This document shows, one piece after another, positions 6,004-14,233 of a stretch of DNA of 64,000 bases; the stretch's first letter is position 1; the number at the start of each line of letters is the position of its first letter. Below the pieces are notes generated by a model. That model worked only from the letters and a program-made list of their open reading frames with translations, had not been told where the DNA came from and searched no databases. The position numbers were made by a program, and so were the translations under genes. The DNA lies in NCBI GenBank assembly GCA_964651435.1, contig CAZYVU010000004.1, forward strand, positions 50,055-114,054. The letters are read 5' to 3'. The DNA is from CAZYVU01 sp964651435 (GTDB lineage Bacteria; Desulfobacterota; Syntrophorhabdia; Syntrophorhabdales; CAYQXL01).

Positions 6004-7020
6004 ATGGGTATTTTTGCCATAATAGTTGATTATCTCCAGCGAGGCTCCGGCGGTATCCTTGCAACGGTGATACAACGAACCGGTTCGGCACCGCGCGATG
6101 TGGGGGCGAAAATGTTCATCGCTGCCGATGGCACCATGTTTGGGACTGTAGGAGGCGGCCGTCTTGAGTCCGACGCCTACAACAAGGCGCTGGAAATAAT
6201 GAACAAAGGGATTACGGCCCTGCTGAGCGTCAATATGGAAGCAATGAATGTAGAGGATGCAGACATGCTCTGCGGCGGCAACGTGTACGTTCTCTTGGAG
6301 CCGGTAACAACAGGCAGTCTTGAGCTCTATAGCGCCATAAGGCATTGCCGGGAAAGAAGGGAGGCAGGTGTGCTCCTGACAAGGTTCGGCGACCATGGGT
6401 TTGCCAAAACCTTGCTGTGCGAAAACGGAACCACGGTTGGTGATTTCCCTGACTACGGGACGGGCAAAACCGACTTCTTTTCCTTCGACTTGCCCGCACT
6501 GGCAGACTCCGGGGACCTCTTTGTTGAACCAATCCGCGCTATCAGTCCCCTTTACATTTTTGGTGCAGGCCACATATCGCAGCATCTGTCCCGAATGGCC
6601 AAAGCCGTCGGTTTTTACGTGACCGTCATCGACGACAGGAGGGAATTTGCCAATACGGAGAGGTTCAGCGATACCGACAGCATTATCGTGGGGGAATTTG
6701 CGGACACCTTTTGTGCTCTCGAGTTCACGGGCCACGAATACGTGGTCATCTGTACGAGAAGTCATGAGTACGATGCCCTTGTCCTGGAAAACGCACTGAA
6801 GAAAGAAACAAAATATATCGGAATGATTGGGAGCGCGCGAAAGGTGCGAATCATCATGGACCGCATGCACGCAAAAGGCTACGACCAGAGGATCACGGCG
6901 GGGGTGCGCGCCCCGATAGGGATCCCCATCAATGCGGAAACCCCCCAGGAAATAGCGGTAAGTATTGTAGCGCAACTGATACAAGTGAAAAACGCGCAGT
7001 CTCGCGGCAGCGGGACTTAA
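6004..7020 (+). CDS. XdhC/CoxI family molybdoenzyme maturation protein
   Basis: About 338 aa. The N-terminal XdhC_CoxI part has the motif ATVIQRTGSAPRDVGAKM, followed by GTVGGGRLE. The C-terminal XdhC Rossmann domain begins PLYIFGAGHISQHLSRMAKAVG and continues to VIDDRREFAN. Family members bind molybdenum cofactor, help add the terminal sulfido ligand and insert cofactor into xanthine-dehydrogenase-type enzymes. No such hydroxylase is in the window. ATG codons lie at 5998 and 6004; GAGG is only 2 bases from the first but 8 from the second, so 6004 was chosen. It follows the NifX-like genes closely and may share their transcript. Confidence 0.9.
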   Translation: MGIFAIIVDYLQRGSGGILATVIQRTGSAPRDVGAKMFIAADGTMFGTVGGGRLESDAYNKALEIMNKGITALLSVNMEAMNVEDADMLCGGNVYVLLEPVTTGSLELYSAIRHCRERREAGVLLTRFGDHGFAKTLLCENGTTVGDFPDYGTGKTDFFSFDLPALADSGDLFVEPIRAISPLYIFGAGHISQHLSRMAKAVGFYVTVIDDRREFANTERFSDTDSIIVGEFADTFCALEFTGHEYVVICTRSHEYDALVLENALKKETKYIGMIGSARKVRIIMDRMHAKGYDQRITAGVRAPIGIPINAETPQEIAVSIVAQLIQVKNAQSRGSGT

Positions 7021-7031
7021 AAGAATTTAGT

Positions 7032-7082
7032 GTTAGGGCGTGGGTTTCTCGGTTTCCGTCGGTGCCGAGGCTATGCCCTAAC
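7032..7082 (+). promoter_or_regulatory. Long two-tier hairpin next to the ribosome site of the radical SAM gene
   Basis: GTTAGGGC (7032-7039) pairs with GCCCTAAC (7075-7082), and inside it CTCGG (7048-7052) pairs with CCGAG (7065-7069). The 3' edge abuts the ribosome site GGGGTG of the gene at 7095. It could end the xdhC transcript or control translation of the next gene. No known riboswitch class was recognised. Confidence 0.5.
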
Positions 7083-7094
7083 GGGGTGATCCTT

Positions 7095-7868
7095 ATGAAG
7101 AGAAGCTTCATGTATATTTACGGGCCCGTTTCATCCTGGAGAATGGGCAGCTCTCTTGGTATCGATCTCTTGTCGCAGCCGGAAAAAATCTGCTCTTTTG
7201 ACTGCACCTATTGCCAGCTCGGAAGGACCTGCAACGGTGAGACAAAGAGGAAGATCTGCGTTCCTGTTGAAGACATGTTGGAGGAAATTCGGTCGTTACC
7301 TGAGATTTCCGTCGACTGCTTTACCTTTTCCGGAAGAGGAGAACCAACACTGGCAGCAAACCTTGGCGACGCGATCAGGGCCCTCAGGCAGGCCAGGTCC
7401 GAGCGAATCGCCGTCATTACAAACTCATCGCTATTGCAACAGGATGATGTCCAAAATGACCTCTTGCAGGCCGACCTCGTTATTGCCAAACTCGATGCGC
7501 CGTCGCAAGATGTATTTGAGGCCATCAACAGGCCTTGTTCCGGTTGCGACTTCCCGGGCCTTCTTGCGGCCCTTGTAGATTTCAGGGGCCGTTTTTCCGG
7601 CACGCTTGCTTTACAAATCATGTTTACGGCACAGAATAGGGGCTACGCGTCCGAGATAGCGCACATTGCCCGGATCATCGCGCCGGACGAGGTGCACATC
7701 AATACACCGCTAAGACCTTGCGCCGTCCACCCCCTCGGAAGAGAGGAGCTCTCTCGTATCACGGCCTTCTTCGCCGGGCTTAATGCCCTTTCCGTCTACG
7801 AAAGCAGCAAGAAATTCGTCGAGCCCATGAGCGACGACGACACACTACGAAGAAGGGGAAAGGTTTAG
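7095..7868 (+). CDS. Radical SAM protein of the COG0731 type
   Basis: This 257-aa protein begins MKRSFMYIYGPVSSWRMG, followed by SLGIDLL and the cluster motif CSFDCTYCQLG. The sequence FSGRGEPTL stands at the SAM-binding GGEP position. This pattern is shared by a group of Fe-S oxidoreductases distantly related to TYW1 whose bacterial function is unknown. The ATG at 7095 was chosen because GGGGTG lies 7 bases upstream; a later ATG at 7110 lacks one. Two extra cysteines (PCSGC, near 150) may bind another metal. It is followed after 2 bases by an MBL-fold gene, suggesting they work together. Confidence 0.85.
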   Translation: MKRSFMYIYGPVSSWRMGSSLGIDLLSQPEKICSFDCTYCQLGRTCNGETKRKICVPVEDMLEEIRSLPEISVDCFTFSGRGEPTLAANLGDAIRALRQARSERIAVITNSSLLQQDDVQNDLLQADLVIAKLDAPSQDVFEAINRPCSGCDFPGLLAALVDFRGRFSGTLALQIMFTAQNRGYASEIAHIARIIAPDEVHINTPLRPCAVHPLGREELSRITAFFAGLNALSVYESSKKFVEPMSDDDTLRRRGKV

Positions 7869-7870
7869 GG

Positions 7871-8581
7871 ATGGAGATTAAGATCCTCTTCGACAACAGA
7901 AGGCTGAATCGCACGTTCATAGCAGGGTGGGGATTGTCATATCTTGTTGACGACCGGATCCTCTTTGACACAGGCGAGAGCGCAGGACCCCTTTTCTACA
8001 ACATGGACCGCATGGGCGTCAGTATCGAGCAGATCCAGTCAGTCGTCATTTCCCATGAACATTTTGACCATACCGGCGGCCTCTGGAACATCCTTAAGGA
8101 AAGGCCGGGCATCAATGTCTATGTATGTCCGGATTTCAGCGCGCCATTCAAGGAAGAGGCGGCATCGTATACCTGTAACGTAATAGAGGCTCACCATATG
8201 ACCCCGATTGCCGAGCGCATACAGGCAACGGGTCAGTTACGCAGCGGCACCCATTCGGACGGTATCGCAGAGCAGTCCTTGGTACTTTGTACGGAGCTGG
8301 GCCTGACAATGCTGACGGGCTGCGCACATGTCGGCATAGTAGACATGGTGGAGCAGGTAACAATGGTGACGGGAAAGAAATCCTATCTTGTCATGGGCGG
8401 TTTTCACCTCCTCGGCGAACCCGAGACCATGGTACAGGCTGTCGGCAGAAGACTGCACGAGCTTGGCGTACAATACATCGGGCCGGCCCACTGCACCGGC
8501 ACCGAACCAATGCGAATCCTAAAGGGGTCGTACGGACAACGTTTCATCGATGTCCTCGTAGGCGAGACAATAAAGGTTTGA
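7871..8581 (+). CDS. MBL-fold metallohydrolase (COG1237 type)
   Basis: This 236-aa protein has the metallo-beta-lactamase motif HEHFDHTGG near residue 60, a second metal ligand region TGCAHVGIVDM, and GPAHCTGTEP near the end. These features match the COG1237 group, which includes the archaeal dihydropterin beta-ribofuranosylaminobenzene 5'-phosphate synthase homologues. The bacterial role is undefined. The distance to the radical SAM gene is only 2 bases, so the two are co-translated. Its place after moaA, NifX-like and XdhC-type genes suggests a pterin or metal-related function, but that is inference. Confidence 0.88.
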   Translation: MEIKILFDNRRLNRTFIAGWGLSYLVDDRILFDTGESAGPLFYNMDRMGVSIEQIQSVVISHEHFDHTGGLWNILKERPGINVYVCPDFSAPFKEEAASYTCNVIEAHHMTPIAERIQATGQLRSGTHSDGIAEQSLVLCTELGLTMLTGCAHVGIVDMVEQVTMVTGKKSYLVMGGFHLLGEPETMVQAVGRRLHELGVQYIGPAHCTGTEPMRILKGSYGQRFIDVLVGETIKV

Positions 8582-8633
8582 TGCCGCTAAAAGTGTTCTT
8601 TGCATCGTTGCGTGGTCCAGGCTAAGGGGTGCC

Positions 8634-9383
8634 ATGGCTGTTGGGACATTACCGCTGATTATCGGGGCCACCCTGGTGGGGAGTGTGGCCACCCTGGTGG
8701 GGGCATCTTTCGTGCTCCTCTGCTCCAAGGGGAGAAGCCGGATCTTTATTCCTTTTCTTGTAAGTTATGCCACCGGAACGCTTCTCGGGGCAGCCTTTTT
8801 GGGCATGATACCGAAGGCACTGAAAGTTTCCTCAACAACCACAGTCTCCGCTACCATACTGGCCGGCACTCTCCTCTTCTTCCTGCTTGAGAAGTCCGTC
8901 ATCTGGCGCCACTGCCACGAAGACAACTGCGACATTCACACGAGGGCAGGCACTCTCATTATTTTTGGCGATGCTTTTCACAACTTTGTTGACGGCATCG
9001 TTATCGCCGTGGCCTTTATGGCCGACAGGTCATTTGGGGCCGCGACCACCGTAGCCGTTCTCGCCCATGAAATTCCGCAGGAAATGGGAGATTTTGCGAT
9101 CCTCATTGAAAGCGGCTACCCTCGGGCGAAGGCATTTCTTTACAACTTCCTATCCCAGGCAACCTCTCTGCTGGGTGCGGTCGCCGCCTACTTCTATCTC
9201 CAGGCCGCCGAGGCCGCTATTCCATACGTCCTCTCCATGTCAGCGGCAAGCTTCATCTACATCGCCCTGGCGGACCTCATCCCCGGGCTCCATCGAACAA
9301 TAGAACTGAAAAACAGTTTTATTCAGTTAGTGCTGCTCCTGTCGGGAATCGGGACGATAGCCCTTTTCGTTGCCTCTCCTTAA
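8634..9383 (+). CDS. ZIP family divalent metal transporter
   Basis: This 249-aa inner-membrane protein has about eight hydrophobic segments. The paired ZIP metal motifs are both present: HNFVDGIVIA (about residue 115) and HEIPQEMGDF (about 145). A cytosolic His/Cys/Asp cluster (WRHCHEDNCDIH, about 91-102) sits in the loop where ZIPs bind metal. The protein likely imports zinc, iron or another divalent metal. It closes the plus-strand run of cofactor-related genes. Confidence 0.92.
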   Translation: MAVGTLPLIIGATLVGSVATLVGASFVLLCSKGRSRIFIPFLVSYATGTLLGAAFLGMIPKALKVSSTTTVSATILAGTLLFFLLEKSVIWRHCHEDNCDIHTRAGTLIIFGDAFHNFVDGIVIAVAFMADRSFGAATTVAVLAHEIPQEMGDFAILIESGYPRAKAFLYNFLSQATSLLGAVAAYFYLQAAEAAIPYVLSMSAASFIYIALADLIPGLHRTIELKNSFIQLVLLLSGIGTIALFVASP

Positions 9384-9435
9384 CGGGCCGTTCCGCGTAC
9401 GGCTCGGTCTGTCGATGCAGGGCGAAGAGGGGCCA

Positions 9436-10131
9436 TTACGGTTCTTTGAGCCATGAATAGTAACTCCCCAACAGATAAAGGGCCGCCAGGGGGTTGTGTC
9501 CCGTGACGCGGTCCTTGACGGCAAGCACCGTGGAGGGGGCCTTCGCATACTTGAAGAAGAGCGAGTCGTGGCCCACGCAGAGACCGAGAAGGACGTTGAA
9601 ATCCGTCTCCTCTTCGTTGGCGATCATAGCCTGAAAAATAGGGTTGCACATGGACTCGTGCCCCCCCCTGAACACCTTTTCGTCATCGGTCAGCCCTATC
9701 TCTTCCTTTGCCACGCATCCGGCCTTGCACATCACAGAAACGACGTCAAAACCCTTCTGCTCAAAAAAGCCGCAGGTCAACCGTGCCTCCGCGACAAGGC
9801 CGGCGCAGAAGATAAGCCCGAGGCGCTCGTAACCCATCCGTCGGGCAAACTCGCATATCTCCAGAATGCGCGGCTTTGTCGGATGGATGACGTATGGTCT
9901 CCGCTCCCTGCCGGCGTAGCACTCCCCTTCCTGAATGGAGGCCTGCCGGGCAAACTCGCCGTTTTCCAAGGATCTGTACTCCTGCCGGGCCTTCTCAAGC
10001 AGGCCTCTGAAGGACGCCGTGGGGCATCCCGCCGCAGGAGAGCCTCCGGGCTTCATGCAGGCACGCTCGCGAAACTCGACGCTGCATTCTGCGCACTGAG
10101 CCTTGATCTTCTGTGATTTTCGGGCCGTCAT
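9436..10131 (-). CDS. DUF1847 family cysteine-rich protein
   Basis: This 231-aa protein has the DUF1847 pattern: an N-terminal CAEC near residue 13 and PAAGCP near residue 35, then the central Cys-containing segments LIFCAGLVAEARL, VMCKAGCVAKEE and GLCVGHDSLFFKY. The conserved cysteines suggest metal or Fe-S binding; no activity is known. Its ATG overlaps the stop of the MoaE-like gene (ATGA). It is the last gene of the glcD-like operon. Confidence 0.85.
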   Translation of the reverse strand: MTARKSQKIKAQCAECSVEFRERACMKPGGSPAAGCPTASFRGLLEKARQEYRSLENGEFARQASIQEGECYAGRERRPYVIHPTKPRILEICEFARRMGYERLGLIFCAGLVAEARLTCGFFEQKGFDVVSVMCKAGCVAKEEIGLTDDEKVFRGGHESMCNPIFQAMIANEEETDFNVLLGLCVGHDSLFFKYAKAPSTVLAVKDRVTGHNPLAALYLLGSYYSWLKEP

Positions 10132-10481
10132 TGCGTGACCTCTTTCTCCTTTACAACCTCTGTCTTGAGAAACGTGAGCAGGTCCTGCAGCACAGGCAGG
10201 ACGTCGCTTCTGAACCGCCCTGCGACAAGGACCTTCATGATGTCATCGCCAACGTTGAGCTCCCCCTCGTTAAGCCAAACCCGCACCTCGACTACTCCTT
10301 CTCTTGCTTTCGCCGCCGTTATTGCCTCGGCAAGCTTGTCGCGATCGTACGAAAGCAACATCCCCCGAACCGCTGAGCCCGTTTTTGCCGTGGCCCTCAC
10401 AACCCCGTTATGAACGAGGATCATGCCCAGCTCCCTGGGATCAGCGCTCTTCTTCACCTCTCCAATCCATTCATCAAACAT
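10128..10481 (-). CDS. Divergent short MoaE-like protein (molybdopterin synthase catalytic subunit family)
   Basis: At 117 aa it is about 30 residues shorter than typical MoaE. The sequence GMILVHNGVVRATAKTGSAV and the later GELNVGDDIMKVLVAGRFR follow the MoaE plan. However, the usual HR-x-G becomes LNEG, and the C-terminal P-I-W-K-K-E becomes TEVVKEKE, so part of the active site and MoaD-binding tail is altered. It may not be a genuine molybdopterin synthase. The start is firm (AAGGAGGTGAAGG then ATG). It lies in a catabolic operon, away from moaA. Confidence 0.75.
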   Translation of the reverse strand: MFDEWIGEVKKSADPRELGMILVHNGVVRATAKTGSAVRGMLLSYDRDKLAEAITAAKAREGVVEVRVWLNEGELNVGDDIMKVLVAGRFRSDVLPVLQDLLTFLKTEVVKEKEVTQ

Positions 10482-10507
10482 CCTTCACCTCCTTCTTGGC
10501 CCTATTA

Positions 10508-11863
10508 TTAGAGGAGGGCCATCAAGTCTCCGATATCCTCCACGCGCTCCAGCGACAGCACCCTTTCGACGATCAAGGGTGCTTTGGCTCTTGCGTCCGC
10601 CAGTCCGCTGTAATCCACACATTTGAAGAACTTCTGCACGCACTCCTCGACGGTCAACGGGTTTTCCGGGCTACCCCTCATGTGCTCAACGGTTTTCTCA
10701 ATCGCCGCGCCCTTATAGCGCACGACGAGGCGCGCCCTGTTCATGTCCCGCTCCGGAATCGCCGGATCGGCCACCACGCGCACCTTTCCGATGAGACCGT
10801 CGCCGGGCGCCTGCCTTACCCGGTCCTCTTCGAAGTCCTCGAGGCGCACATCGCCCCGCTGCAGAGCCGCAGCAACCGTGTAAGGTATGCTGAACTGGGC
10901 ATCCACCTGGGGGTTTTCCCGAACGCTAAAAGGCCTTCCCACCATGTTTTCCGCCATGGAGGAAACGTAGGCCGCCACCTCCTCGATCTCCGACGGGTCC
11001 GGCCCGTGCTCCCGAAGGATGGTCAGTGCTGCGTCTATTGAGGCATGCGTCATCCTGCACGAAGGGTAAGGCTTCATGCTGAGGCCCATGCCCTCGTAAC
11101 GGGTGCCCAGGTCTTCTGCCGCCCGTCGGGCGTCGAAGTCGCCCTGCTCGTAGAGGTTGAAAAATCCGTATTGACCTTCGAAGGTGTCACGTGCGCCCGT
11201 AATGCCGGCACGGGCCAGGTAGGCCGACACCACTCCGGCCTTGGCCGAGAAGGCAGGCTGCATACGCTTGACCAATCCGCCGTCAACCAGACACTGGGCG
11301 TTGCCTGCCGTCTGGCTGTAAACAATGCCCAGGGCCTGCCGTATGCCTCCGCCGCCGAGCCTCATCATCTTTGCCGCGGCAACTGCGGCGCCGAAACTCC
11401 CACAGGTAGCCGTCCTGATCCAGGACAGCGGCCGCCTCGTACCGAGGCCCAACCTGCAGACACTGTCGACGCCCAGGACAAGGGCACAGATGAGCTCCCT
11501 TCCGCTGGCCGGCCCAGCCGCCTCGGCTACGGCCAGCGCCGCCGGCAGCACCGACACATGGGCATGCAATGCGCTCTCGTCGAGCGTGTCGTCAAAGTCG
11601 AGGGCATGCATCATCGTGCTGTTTGCAAAGGCCGCCCACGGCGACGGCACCCTGCCTCCCCCCGCCAGCACCGTCGATTCAGGGCTGCCGCCCCACTCTT
11701 GTACGAGACGCACCACCTCGCGGCAGCCCGGCGCATGTGCGCCCGCAAGGGCCACGCCCAGCGAGTCAAGAACGAACAGTTTGGCCCTCTCCACCACCGA
11801 TGCGGGAAGGTCCTCATACTTGACGCGGGCCGCATGGTCCGCCATAGCCTCCAAGACATTCAT
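10508..11863 (-). CDS. MmgE/PrpD family protein
   Basis: This 451-aa protein matches the MmgE/PrpD family, which contains 2-methylcitrate dehydratase and cis-aconitate decarboxylase. Recognisable segments are LFVLDSLGVALAGAHAPG near residue 35, HALDFDDTLDESALHAHVSV near 85 and MKPYPSCRMTHASIDAAL near 270. It probably dehydrates or decarboxylates a polycarboxylic acid; the substrate is unknown. AGGGAGGCGGT precedes the ATG. It is co-transcribed with GlcD/GlcF-like oxidoreductase subunits and a TAXI binding protein, which suggests uptake and oxidation of an organic acid. Confidence 0.9.
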   Translation of the reverse strand: MNVLEAMADHAARVKYEDLPASVVERAKLFVLDSLGVALAGAHAPGCREVVRLVQEWGGSPESTVLAGGGRVPSPWAAFANSTMMHALDFDDTLDESALHAHVSVLPAALAVAEAAGPASGRELICALVLGVDSVCRLGLGTRRPLSWIRTATCGSFGAAVAAAKMMRLGGGGIRQALGIVYSQTAGNAQCLVDGGLVKRMQPAFSAKAGVVSAYLARAGITGARDTFEGQYGFFNLYEQGDFDARRAAEDLGTRYEGMGLSMKPYPSCRMTHASIDAALTILREHGPDPSEIEEVAAYVSSMAENMVGRPFSVRENPQVDAQFSIPYTVAAALQRGDVRLEDFEEDRVRQAPGDGLIGKVRVVADPAIPERDMNRARLVVRYKGAAIEKTVEHMRGSPENPLTVEECVQKFFKCVDYSGLADARAKAPLIVERVLSLERVEDIGDLMALL

Positions 11864-11902
11864 ACCGCCTCCCTATGCTCCCGCCGGCGCACCGCTATCT
11901 GC

Positions 11903-12925
11903 CTACCGGGGAATCTTCTTTCCCTTCTCTTTGTAATACTTTATCGCTCCGGGATGAAAGGGGAAAGGTGATCCATCGACGGCAATGTCAAGAGTGAGGT
12001 CGTTTGCAACTTTATGCATCGATACGAGCTCCGGCTTGTGATCAAAGAGGGTCTTCAAGACGTCGTAGACAAACTTGTCGTCCATCTTCTCGTGAGTAAC
12101 GAGGAAGTTGCCCGCACAAACGGTAGCCACGCCATAGTCCACCCCCTTATACGTGTTTGGTGGACAGGTGGTTTTGAAGTATATGGGACCGTACTTGGCC
12201 ACCATTTTTGGAAGCACCTCAGCAGAGCTCAGCATTCTGATTTTCATGCCAGGGCTTGCCGCCACATCCATGACGGCCGCCGTAGGTATTCCGCCAACCC
12301 AAAAGAAGGCGTCGATCTTCCCGTCTTTGAGGGCCCCCGCCGATTCTGCCACGCTGAGACGGTCCCTTTTTACGTCCTTCTGTATATCCAGACCGTAGGC
12401 CTCAAGAATTCTGGTGGCCACAATCTCCGTTGCACTTCCCGGCGCACCGACGGAAACCCGCTTGCCCTTGAGGTCCTTAACCGACTGTATGCCGTTGCCG
12501 TCCACCGTGACGATATGGGTAACGGAGGAATAAAGCCCGGCGATATTCCGCATGGGCACCTTCGCCTTGAACACCCCCTTGCCCATGTAAGCATCATAAC
12601 CCACGTCACCAAGCATGATGGCCAGATCGGCCTTCCCGGCCCCAAGGAGCTTGGCATTGTCTACGGCCGCCGCCGTCACCTCTGCCGTCGCTTCAACTCC
12701 CGGAATGTGCTTGGAAATGACGGCTGCGATAGCCCCGCTATAGGGATACCAAACGCCGCCTGTACCCCCGGCTGCGATGGAAATTCTCCGCACTTTGTCC
12801 GCTGAGATTGCCCCGGGGACTAAGGCCACGCAAACGATAACAAGGAGCGTTACAAAGCCCACAACCGCACAGGTCAAGCCCTTTCCGTGTTCGGACCCGC
12901 CCTTTGATGACGATTTTCTGTTCAT
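11903..12925 (-). CDS. TAXI family TRAP transporter solute-binding protein
   Basis: About 340 aa. A positively charged N-terminus and a hydrophobic segment (about residues 19-41) form a signal peptide or anchor. The mature part starts RRISIAAGGTGGVWYPYSGAI, typical of TAXI proteins, and DVGYDAYMGKGVF and KRVSVGAPGSATEIVATRIL are further family signatures. It would bind an organic acid in the periplasm. The ATG at 12925 has GGAGG 5-6 bases upstream. The membrane subunit that such proteins need is absent from the window, so it must be encoded elsewhere or the protein is an orphan sensor. Confidence 0.92.
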   Translation of the reverse strand: MNRKSSSKGGSEHGKGLTCAVVGFVTLLVIVCVALVPGAISADKVRRISIAAGGTGGVWYPYSGAIAAVISKHIPGVEATAEVTAAAVDNAKLLGAGKADLAIMLGDVGYDAYMGKGVFKAKVPMRNIAGLYSSVTHIVTVDGNGIQSVKDLKGKRVSVGAPGSATEIVATRILEAYGLDIQKDVKRDRLSVAESAGALKDGKIDAFFWVGGIPTAAVMDVAASPGMKIRMLSSAEVLPKMVAKYGPIYFKTTCPPNTYKGVDYGVATVCAGNFLVTHEKMDDKFVYDVLKTLFDHKPELVSMHKVANDLTLDIAVDGSPFPFHPGAIKYYKEKGKKIPR

Positions 12926-12954
12926 GACTACCTCCAATAACGTTATTGTCTGTC

Positions 12955-14187
12955 TCACAGAATCGCCCGTCGGAGAATCTGTGCAATGTCCATAACCTCA
13001 ATTCTGTTGTTTACCTGAAGGTCCCTGACGGCGCCGTCAAGCATGGTAAAACACCAGGGACATGCCGTGGCGATCACCTCGGCGCCCGCAGCGAGGGCCT
13101 CGGCAACCCTGACCTTCGAAAGCCTCCTCTCCTCCTCGACCTCCGCATACATTCGCCCTCCCCCTCCCCCGCAGCAGAGGGCGTCGTCCATGTTCGACTT
13201 CATCTCTACGAGCTTGAGGCCTGGGACAGATTTGAGGAGTTCTCTCGGCGGCCCATAGATCTTGTTGTGTTTTCCGAGGTAACAGGGGTCGTGGTAGGCC
13301 ACGACCCGAGGAAAGGTTCCCGCCGGTTCCCATCCATTCTCCTGTATACGCTTGAAGAGAAACTCCGTATAATGCTCTACGTGCCAGTCATCGCCGGCTT
13401 GCCGATACTCGTGAAGAAAGGTGTTGTAACAGTGGGGGGAAAGCGTGACGACCCTTTTCACGCCTGCGGCTTTGAACCGGTCCACGTTCCGGACGGCGAG
13501 CTCATCGAAGATAGCGGTATCGCCCATCCTGAGCGCCGGATCACCGCAGCAAATCTCGTCCGGCAGCACACCAAAGTCCACGTTCAAGCGCGTAAGCACA
13601 TCGACGAGGCTCCGCCCCACCTCCGCGAGCAGCGGATCGTAGGCGACGGTGCAACCGACGTAGAGCATCGTCCCGGTCCCATCGGCCGGCAGGCGCTTCA
13701 CCTGCATGTCCCCGAGCCAGCCCAGCCGCTCTTCGGGCTTGCCACCGTAAGGGTTCCCGTAGGCATAGATGTGCCAGAGGGGCTTTCGCTGTTGCGGCAA
13801 AGGGCCGATCATCATCTCGCGGAGGATTCTCCGGCCCTGTTCGATAGCCTCTCGGATCTTTATCCCTGTTGCCTTGGACTTGCAGCGGATGACGCAACCG
13901 TTGCAGGTTGTGCAGGCATAGACGATGTCGCGCAGGATCTCCCGCTCCTTGCCGGACATGAGGTTCCAACGCAGGGCATAGCTGAGGGACTGCAGGATGC
14001 CCGATGGCGTTTGACTCATAAACCCCCGGGTGGATTGAAAAATGGGACATATGGTAAAGCAGTAGTTGCAATTCCGGCAACGGCTCGCCGCGTCAAGGAT
14101 CGCCTCCCGGGCGGCCTCGACAACATCCGGGCCCGTCTTTTCGTCATCTCCCTCAGGACGGCCGTACTCTCGGTCCTTTTCTTCCAC
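12955..14187 (-). CDS. GlcF/HdrD-like Fe-S oxidoreductase with two 4Fe-4S sites and CCG domains
   Basis: This 410-aa protein has ferredoxin motifs CRNCNYCFTICPIF (about residue 37) and CTTCNGCVIRC (about 92). Two cysteine-rich CCG domains follow, the first with DEICCGDPALRMGD and the second with DDALCCGGGGGRMY; both are of the HdrD/GlpC/GlcF type. It would transfer electrons from the adjacent FAD subunit to the quinone pool or to a heterodisulfide-like acceptor. It follows the GlcD-like gene by 46 bases and precedes the TAXI gene by 29. Confidence 0.92.
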   Translation of the reverse strand: MEEKDREYGRPEGDDEKTGPDVVEAAREAILDAASRCRNCNYCFTICPIFQSTRGFMSQTPSGILQSLSYALRWNLMSGKEREILRDIVYACTTCNGCVIRCKSKATGIKIREAIEQGRRILREMMIGPLPQQRKPLWHIYAYGNPYGGKPEERLGWLGDMQVKRLPADGTGTMLYVGCTVAYDPLLAEVGRSLVDVLTRLNVDFGVLPDEICCGDPALRMGDTAIFDELAVRNVDRFKAAGVKRVVTLSPHCYNTFLHEYRQAGDDWHVEHYTEFLFKRIQENGWEPAGTFPRVVAYHDPCYLGKHNKIYGPPRELLKSVPGLKLVEMKSNMDDALCCGGGGGRMYAEVEEERRLSKVRVAEALAAGAEVIATACPWCFTMLDGAVRDLQVNNRIEVMDIAQILRRAIL

Positions 14188-14233
14188 CTATCTTGCCTCC
14201 AACGTCACGGCGACCCGCGGGGGTTTCCGGCCT

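Noticed and set aside
7032..7082. Known molybdenum or tungsten cofactor riboswitch
   Set aside because: The hairpin is far too short and lacks the multi-stem architecture of the Moco RNA family; it is only reported as an unassigned hairpin.
9436..10131. DUF1847 protein as a catalytic partner of MoaE
   Set aside because: The two genes overlap, but no sequence feature connects DUF1847 to molybdopterin chemistry, so no function was assigned.
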